Shown here one piece after another: positions 17,642-23,135 of a DNA stretch of 23,135 nt. The notes below the pieces were generated by a model. The model did not search any database. It saw only the letters and a list, made by a program, of their open reading frames with translations, and was not told the DNA's origin. A program made the translations under genes and the position numbers. The DNA is from Russula earlei (Eukaryota; Basidiomycota; Agaricomycetes; Russulales; Russulaceae): the NCBI GenBank assembly GCA_025769875.1, contig JAGFNK010000745.1:1-23135 (forward strand). Reading direction: 5' to 3'. How positions within the stretch are numbered: the first letter of the stretch is position 1; each line of letters begins with the position of its first letter.

Positions 17642-19084
17642 TGTCCGCTTTCTATGGTGATAGTGGTGGTGCACATGCCTGTCGTCTTGTAACTGAACCT
17701 GTTGAAACTGAAACCACTGGTGACAATAGCAACCCAGAGTCAGAGACTGACTGGCTTGAGGACCTGGAGTCCACCCCAGCAACCATCCACAAAACGTTCT
17801 GAGGCGATGGTAATTGAGGTATGTCTGTGACATCATTTTATCTCTTCTAAAACTCAAAGCTGTTCATGTAAAGACCATCATGGTCAGCTTCAGTTGCCCC
17901 TCCCGGGCCTTCTGCCTCAGATGGTGCACTGCCTGGCAGCCAAACTTGGACAACTGACAATGTTCCATCTTCTCGAGATTGTCAAAGCAGTGCTACTGCT
18001 TTGGCTTTTGAATTTCACTGGCCCACTGACACCAATCTCATACTTACTCCAGATTCAAACAAGGTAACACTGTCTAAGCAATGCCCACTAATTAGCCTTG
18101 TCCTTCAAGATGCAGTGGATAGTGTTCAAGCCAGTTTGCTCATTGATCATGCATTCCCTGATGCCCCTACTGTTCTCGCAGTGATAAAGGCTGCTCTTTT
18201 ATCAGCTGCTTCTTCCTGTCCCGGTTCCTCATTCATCCATCAGCGCCTCCAGTCCGATCACAAATACGTGACTAAAATTATCCCTGTGGTAAGTTCCTCA
18301 GCCAGAGAGATGGCATTACTGATGGAATCAACAGCTGCGTGGTCACGTCCCCCTTTTCCAACGTGAAGCCAAAGAATGCTACACTACCATCATCTTGGCT
18401 GAGTTGTCAGCCATCCCATCAAAGGCATCAATCATTGCCATTGTTGAGAAGCAGTTAACAGATTACAACTATACATTTCCAACCAGCAAAAGTGTAAGTG
18501 GACTTATTCTTATTTGATACCATCTAATGTGTGGTTAGGTTTCGTCAAACTTTGGTCTCATAATGCGCTCGCGTCCCTATTGGAATACGCAGATTATCAA
18601 TGTGATTCACAATTTGTATTTTGCCGGAGGTGTTAACTCCTTTGTGAGTAAATTTGGACACTGCTTTCCGACACATCAAGACACCCTTGGGGTGACGACG
18701 CGTGAAGTGCCAATACCAATGGTCGCATTGGTAGCAATGGCAGGTAAGTCTAGTTTAGTCTTGTCTTCGAAATTTGTTCTAACTATATATGTAGCTCTAT
18801 GCTGCCCTGCATGAGTGGTGTACCGGTGTCCACCAGGCCACGGACTTTTCAGCCAATGCATACCTTGATGTCTATCGTGGCCATATTGGCACATTCAACC
18901 ATATCCAGGAGCATTGTGGCAATGCATTCCACATGATGATGGCGGATATTTTTACAAAAGCCCAGTGAGCAATCAAATCATCATGCTATACTTTGTTTAA
19001 CTAATCTACCTTCATGGCAGCACTTCAGCGTTGAGAACCTCGGTCCCAATTGCTGGACTCAACCTTGAAGAACTCAACAATTGA
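17642..19084 (+). pseudogene. DUF6532 domain gene, left copy, frame-disrupted
   Basis: Five downstream exons can be traced. They are one ending at 18288, then 18335-18493, 18539-18742, 18795-18964 and 19021-19084 (TGA), separated by introns of 45-56 nt with GTAAGT or GTGAGC donors. The translation runs through FIHQRLQSDHKYVTKIIPV, REAKECYTTIILAELSAI, SRPYWNTQIINVIHNLYF, VPIPMVALVAMA, LYAALHEWCTGVHQATDFSA and MMMADIFTKAQ. This is the layout of DUF6532, an all-helical agaricomycete domain of unknown function. An extra G at 18743, absent from the inverted copy, puts the GTAAGT donor out of phase and should shift the reading frame. An acidic upstream segment (ETDWLEDLEST, about 17643-17803) is probably an earlier exon, possibly joined through an intron at 17566-17641, but its link to 17880 passes a stop. 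The true start is unresolved. The function is unknown; the domain call is firm. Confidence 0.8.
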
Positions 19085-19466
19085 GCAAGCTCACACCGTC
19101 CTTGGTCCCTCAAACCAACGGTGACATTATACCCACTCATATTGTTCTCTTGGACAAATTATCGTTCTCGTACATCTACACTTGTTTTTAGTTTGGCATT
19201 GTAAAATGCCTACATTAGTATTCCTGTCATAGCGTAACTTAGCTGAATGGACTGCGAAGTTATTGCGCTATTATCAGCGCTTATTATCAATCATGTCGTG
19301 AACTATCCAATCCAAAATTATGGAACAAGAACCATGAATTATCATAATAGCAAAATTATTATCCATAATGATGATAATGGTCAATAAAATTATTGGGGGT
19401 AAACTGGCGACGATAATTTCAGTTTTTGATAAATGACGCTAGCGAGGGATAATAAGTGCTAATTAC

Positions 19467-19497
19467 CTCTCGCCAGCACGGGAGGTTTTTCCTGATG
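19467..19497 (-). repeat. 3' terminal inverted repeat of the DUF6532 element, left copy
   Basis: It ends GGAGGTTTTTCCTGATG and is followed without a gap by F-box family sequence at 19498. Confidence 0.85.
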
Positions 19498-20659
19498 CAG
19501 GATAAAGGCCGATGTCTGAAATACAGGACGTCTGGCCAGTCTTGCCTGTGGTGATATTCCATGCTCTCGAATTCTCGAACTCTTGGGAAAACGTAGCCAC
19601 TGTCCTCGAGTCGGAGCATCACCATCGCATATGTCAAATCGACTTGTTTGACATTCCAACATCTCATTGTGAAAGGCTTGCAGCAGCGATGCAGAAACCA
19701 TTGCCGGAGCTGACATATCTGGCGTTTTCGGCAGCAAGAACCACTGTGATGACGCACCTTCCGGATTCGTTCTTGGGCGGATCCGCCCCACTTCTACGAA
19801 TACTCAGGTTCAATAATTGTCCATTTCCAGGAATTCCTAAACTACTTGTGTCTGCAAATCAGCTTGAGTTTCTTGCCCTCTCGGATATTCCCAATGCTGG
19901 TTACATTCCTCCCCAGGATTTGGTCACCGCCCTGTCGGTCATGTCCAGACTTGAAATCCTTCACCTTGGATTCCGATACGAGCTATATCTGGAAAGTCGA
20001 CCTCCACCTGTGCTCACACGCTCTGTCCTCCCCGCTCTCTTCTTACTTGAGTTCAAAGGCGTTCACAAGTACTTGGAGGACTTACTGGCCCAAATAGATG
20101 TTCCCCTTCTCAAATACCTCGACATGATATTCAGCCGTGCGAACCTTTATCCTGTCCTCCCACCACCACAGCTTCGACAGAGCAGCTGTGGGTACTGGTG
20201 ATCGTGCAATCCGATTCACAATTTCTGGAGAAACAGATGAGTTCTCGGAGCTCAAGTTGGAAATCAGGTGCAGAGAGCTGGATTGGCAGCTTGGATTGCT
20301 GGACCAGGTCCGCAGCTCAATCTTTCCCTTCCCCACCGCTTTGTTACATCTCGACATCGTGGGTCATGTTCCTAAACCACACTGGAAAGGAGGTGACATG
20401 GATACCACTGAATGGCTGGAACTCCTGGACCTCTTCACTTCTGTGGAGGATTTGCGCCTATCCAATCAAATTGCGCAAGGCGTCTGCCAAGCGCTGGAAG
20501 AGCTCACGGGAGAAAGGGTAACAGAGGTTTTACCTGCGCTACAGAACATTTTCTTGAAGGGGCCTTGAGCCGTTGGAATCAGTTCCGAAGTATATTGAAG
20601 GATTCGTCGCTGCGCGAAAAATCTCTGGTCACCCTGTGGCTGTCCATCGTTGGGGATAG
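19498..20659 (+). pseudogene. F-box family gene lacking its F-box (copy D)
   Basis: Similarity to F-box genes B and C begins at the base after the transposon end, at the codons before MSEIQDVWPVLPVVIF (compare MSEMLDVWPVLPVVI in copy C). It runs through LGGSAPLLRILRFNNC, SDIPNAGYIPPQDLV, EFKGVHKYLEDLLAQID, CRELDWQLGLLDQVRSS and EELTGERVTEVLPALQNIF to VPKYIEGFVAARKISGHP and VHRWG, stop TAG at 20657. The entire F-box and N-terminus are gone. A frame change with loss of about 20 codons occurs near 20130-20150. One extra G in the GGGG run near 20555 shifts the frame again before the C-terminus. Without the F-box it could not bind Skp1. It is the only copy on the plus strand and lies between two inverted DUF6532 element copies. 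Confidence 0.87.
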
Positions 20660-20935
20660 GACCTAGGCAGGATTGATGAGTTCTTTATGCTCCCCATGTA
20701 ATTATCATCTGATATCATTTACCTTCTGTGCAGTTATCTGACTCCAAACACCCTTGTTGCTGTCTCATTGTTCAAATCTCGTTTTTTGAGCCTAATTCAG
20801 CAAAGCTCTCATTATATGCAACACTCTGGAGATTTCTTCCAAGAGCACTCATGCTCGCTTCCCTAAACAGTTTCACACGTTTCTCAAGGCGCTTACACAC
20901 AAGGATCAAATCAAATGACATGTCACATGTCATGT
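20660..20935 (+). other. Conserved 3' flank of F-box copy D
   Basis: The sequence after the stop matches that after the stop of copy C (7460-7713, reverse strand), for example GATTGATGAGTTCTT, GCTCCCCATGTAATTA and CACCCTTGTTGCTGT. The duplication that made these copies therefore included at least 200 bp of 3' flank. It ends in a TGACATGTCACATGTCATG repeat just before the next transposon end. Confidence 0.7.
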
Positions 20936-20966
20936 CATCAGGAAAAACCTCCCGCACTGGCGAGAG
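20936..20966 (+). repeat. Terminal inverted repeat of the right DUF6532 element copy
   Basis: It begins CATCAGGAAAAACCTCCCG followed by CACTGGCGAGAG and is the reverse complement of 19467-19497 with minor differences. Confidence 0.85.
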
Positions 20967-21348
20967 GTAATTAGCACTTATTATCCCTCACTAGCGTCAT
21001 TTATCAAAAACTGAAATTATCGTCGCCAGTTTACCCCCAATAATTTTATTGACCATTATCGTCATTATGGATAATAATTTTGCTATTATGATAATTCATG
21101 GTTCTTGTTCCATAATTTTGGATTGGATAGTTCACGACATGATTGATAATAAGCGCTGATAATAGCACAATAACTTCGCAGTCCATTCAGCTAAGTTACG
21201 CTATGACAGGAATACTAATGTAGGCATTTTACAATGCCAAACTAAAAACAAGTGTAGATGTACGAGAACGATAATTTGTCCAAGAGAACAATATGAGTGG
21301 GTATAATGTCACCGTTGGTTTGAGGGACCAAGGACGGTGTGAGCTTGC

Positions 21349-22244
21349 TCAATTGTTGAGTTCTTCAAGGTTGAGTCCAGCAATTGGGACCGAGGTTCTC
21401 AACGCTGAAGTGCTGCCATGAAGGTAGATTAGTTAAACAAAGTATAGCATGATGATTTGATTGCTCACTGGGCTTTGTAAAAATATCCGCCATCATCATG
21501 TGGAATGCATTGCCACAATGCTCCTGGATATGGTTGAATGTGCCAATATGGCCACGATAGACATCAAGGTATGCATTGGCTGAAAAGTCCGTGGCCTGGT
21601 GGACACCGGTACACCACTCATGCAGGGCAGCATAGAGCTACATATATAGTTAGAACAAATTTCGAAGACAAGACTAAACTAGACTTACTGCCATTGCTAC
21701 CAATGCGACCATTGGTATTGGCACTTCACGCGTCGTCACCCCAAGGGTGTCTTGATGTGTCGGAAAGCAGTGTCCAAATTTACTCACAAAGGAGTTAACA
21801 CCTCCGGCAAAATACAAATTGTGAATCACATTGATAATCTGCGTATTCCAATAGGGACGCGAGCGCATTATGAGACCAAAGTTTGACGAAACCTAACCAC
21901 ACATTAGATGGTATCAAATAAGAATAAGTCCACTTACACTTTTGCTGGTTGGAAATGTATAGTTGTAATCTGTTAACTGCTTCTCAACAATGGCAATGAT
22001 TGATGCCTTTGATGGGATGGCTGACAACTCAGCCAAGATGATGGTAGTGTAGCATTCTTTGGCTTCACGTTGGAAAAGGGGGACGTGACCACGCAGCTGT
22101 TGATTCCATCAGTAATGCCATCTCTCTGGCTGAGGAACTTACCACAGGGATAATTTTAGTCACGTATTTGTGATCGGACTGGAGGCGCTGATGGATGAAT
22201 GAGGAACCGGGACAGGAAGAAGCAGCTGATAAAAGAGCAGCCTT
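21349..22244 (-). pseudogene. DUF6532 domain gene, right copy, 5' truncated
   Basis: Exons read on the minus strand at about 22244-22143, 22096-21938, 21892-21689, 21637-21469 and 21412-21349 (TGA), matching the left copy exon by exon. Here the exon ending ATG GCA is followed directly by GTAAGT (21688-21683), which keeps phase 0 into CTC TAT GCT GCC. This copy therefore preserves the reading frame that the left copy has lost. It has lost everything upstream of TKAALLSAASSCPGSSF because an LTR begins there. The frame entering from the LTR (RLVTVTKAALL) is open by chance. It cannot make a full protein, but it is the better reference for the domain's 3' half. Confidence 0.82.
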
Positions 22245-23127
22245 TGTCACGGTAACTAGCCGTGTCAGTTCACAAGCGGAAAGCAAGTCGATGATAGAGG
22301 TGTTCAAGAAACGGGCTGGTTCCCGTGTATAATGAGTAAAGATCCCTGCAGCGGTCGAAGTGTTTTATGCTAAACAGGTTATGGCCAATAGACCCTTCCT
22401 AGTACGACTCAGTCCGTTGAGAAGCTAGGGTAAGTTTGTAATGGGATAGACTAGGGCTGGTTCCACTAGCTATATGCGTTCAAGTCCGTCGGGACCTTGA
22501 ACAACGCAGAGAGAGTAGAGGAAGGTAGGTCTTAAAGGAGGAGAGCTCTTCTCAGGAGAGTGAAGAGAGACTCTTAAGGAAGGAAGGGAAAGGCGAAGAG
22601 TAGATGGTGGATGGTGGTGTTGAGAGTTGATGAAATGGAGAGGTGGTTGTGAGTTAAGTTTGTGAGAGTGAAGTGGGTTGCAGGCGAATATGTTTGGACA
22701 AGAGTAGGTTGGATTCTACAAGAGACCAAGCTTAGGGCTTTGGTCACAAAGTACTGAGGCTTATATATACAGGAGAAGCGCAGCAATAGCTGCGCTTTGA
22801 CTGTGCTACTAGTATAGTAGGAGTCATAATAAGTAGGAGTCATAGGAATGAGGCCACAAATGAGTCAGAACCAAGTAACTGTGCTGCACAGTAGGTGCGC
22901 AGCATTGCACAGTCGAAACTAAGAAGTGAACATAAATGGAAAGAGAACCAAACAAAGGGAAAGTAACAGCAATCCAGTGTTACCTGGACGTGTATGGATC
23001 ACATGATAACACAGAAAGGATCACAAGACATAAGAGATCACAAGACCAGTAAGTAAAGGGACGTACGCAAGCAAGCAGTCTGTAGCAAAAGGTAGAAGTA
23101 GTAAACATAAAAGGAAAATGTGTAACA
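22245..23127 (-). mobile_element. LTR of a retrotransposon continuing beyond the right edge
   Basis: On the plus strand the stretch starts TGTCACGGTAAC and ends GTGTAACA, the TG...CA pattern with matching inverted ends (TGTCAC/TGTTAC). It is about 883 bp. Read on the minus strand, a TATATATAAG box lies near 22769-22760 and pyrimidine-rich leader sequence follows, as in U3-R. Just outside at 23128-23135 the minus strand reads GGGGGTGA, a polypurine-tract-like sequence expected directly before a 3' LTR. I therefore infer a minus-strand element whose internal region lies to the right. Gypsy or copia cannot be told without pol. Its insertion cut the right DUF6532 copy. The right boundary could also be 23130 (ATCA). 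Confidence 0.68.
22760..22770 (-). promoter_or_regulatory. TATA box of the LTR
   Basis: CTGTATATATAAGCCTC on the minus strand is a strong TATA element in the upstream half of the LTR, consistent with its U3 promoter. Confidence 0.45.
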
Positions 23128-23135
23128 TCACCCCC

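Larger units (their letters stand above)
17016..19497 (+). mobile_element. 2.5-kb TIR element carrying a DUF6532 gene (left copy)
   Basis: CATCAGGAAAAACCTCCCG at 17016 is matched by its reverse complement ending at 19497. The terminal repeats are 31 bp with two mismatches, and a further GTAAT-like similarity follows. AATAAGTG-type motifs recur near both ends. Flanks are CCTAC on the left and CAGGA on the right, with no obvious target duplication. The only gene seen inside is a DUF6532 gene on the plus strand; no transposase was recognised. The distal 1.3 kb (18185-19497) occurs again in opposite orientation from 20936. Either the DUF6532 gene is cargo of a non-autonomous element or it belongs to the element's own machinery. 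The sequence cannot decide. Confidence 0.72.
20936..22244 (-). mobile_element. DUF6532 element, right copy in inverse orientation, truncated
   Basis: Starting with CATCAGGAAAAACCTCCCG at 20936, this stretch is the near-identical reverse complement of 18185-19497, including the AT-rich palindromic end and the DUF6532 exons. Similarity stops at about 22245, where an LTR begins. The other end of the element is not in the window. Together with the left copy it encloses the F-box fragment, like a composite transposon. Confidence 0.85.

Noticed and set aside
18563..18814. 83-codon frame reading through the exon and into the intron of the left DUF6532 copy
   Set aside because: The extension past 18743 is intronic, as the paired copy and the GTAAGT/TAG borders show.
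22470..22505. GTTCAAGTCC-like tRNA B-box context
   Set aside because: It is part of a simple hairpin within the LTR. No matching A box or cloverleaf was found.

Overview
The window looks like an accessory, repeat-rich stretch of a basidiomycete (Agaricomycete) genome. The signs are short introns of about 45-76 nt with GTRNGT donors, dispersed copies of an F-box family of the agaricomycete type, a DUF6532 domain gene (a family I know almost only from Agaricomycetes), and several nested eukaryotic transposable elements. No tRNA, rRNA, CRISPR or bacterial operon structure was seen.

Layout. 1-3290 is a graveyard of broken host genes: an F-box fragment (minus) abutting a formaldehyde-activating-enzyme (GFA-fold) fragment (plus), a possible secreted-protein remnant, and a decayed palmitoyl-protein thioesterase. 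4011-5571 and 7714-9300 hold two long F-box genes on the minus strand that share sequence into their 5' flanks. A plus-strand hypothetical ORF at 6009-6632 lies between them. 9642-15857 is bounded by 55-bp terminal inverted repeats (54/55 match) flanked by TA. Inside it are a second element with about 415-bp inverted arms (9759-12883) carrying a 442-codon ORF, a decayed intronless MAP-kinase-kinase pseudogene, a 22-bp tandem array and LTR-like debris. 17016-19497 is a TIR-bounded element carrying a DUF6532 gene. A second copy in opposite orientation starts at 20936 and is cut at about 22245 by the LTR of a retrotransposon that runs off the right edge. A decapitated F-box gene (19498-20659) sits exactly between the two inverted DUF6532 copies.

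How it fits together. Only the two F-box genes and the 442-codon ORF look possibly intact. F-box proteins normally act as substrate adaptors of SCF ubiquitin ligases, so 4011-5571 and 7714-9300 may encode paralogous adaptors. Four F-box copies in 23 kb, one trimmed exactly at a transposon end and one fused head-to-head with an unrelated fragment, suggest spread and decay through transposon-related rearrangement. CpG looks scarce between roughly 9.6 and 14 kb, and the kinase pseudogene carries CGA-to-TGA type changes. Both fit methylation-linked mutation of repeats, but this was judged by eye and not counted over the whole window.
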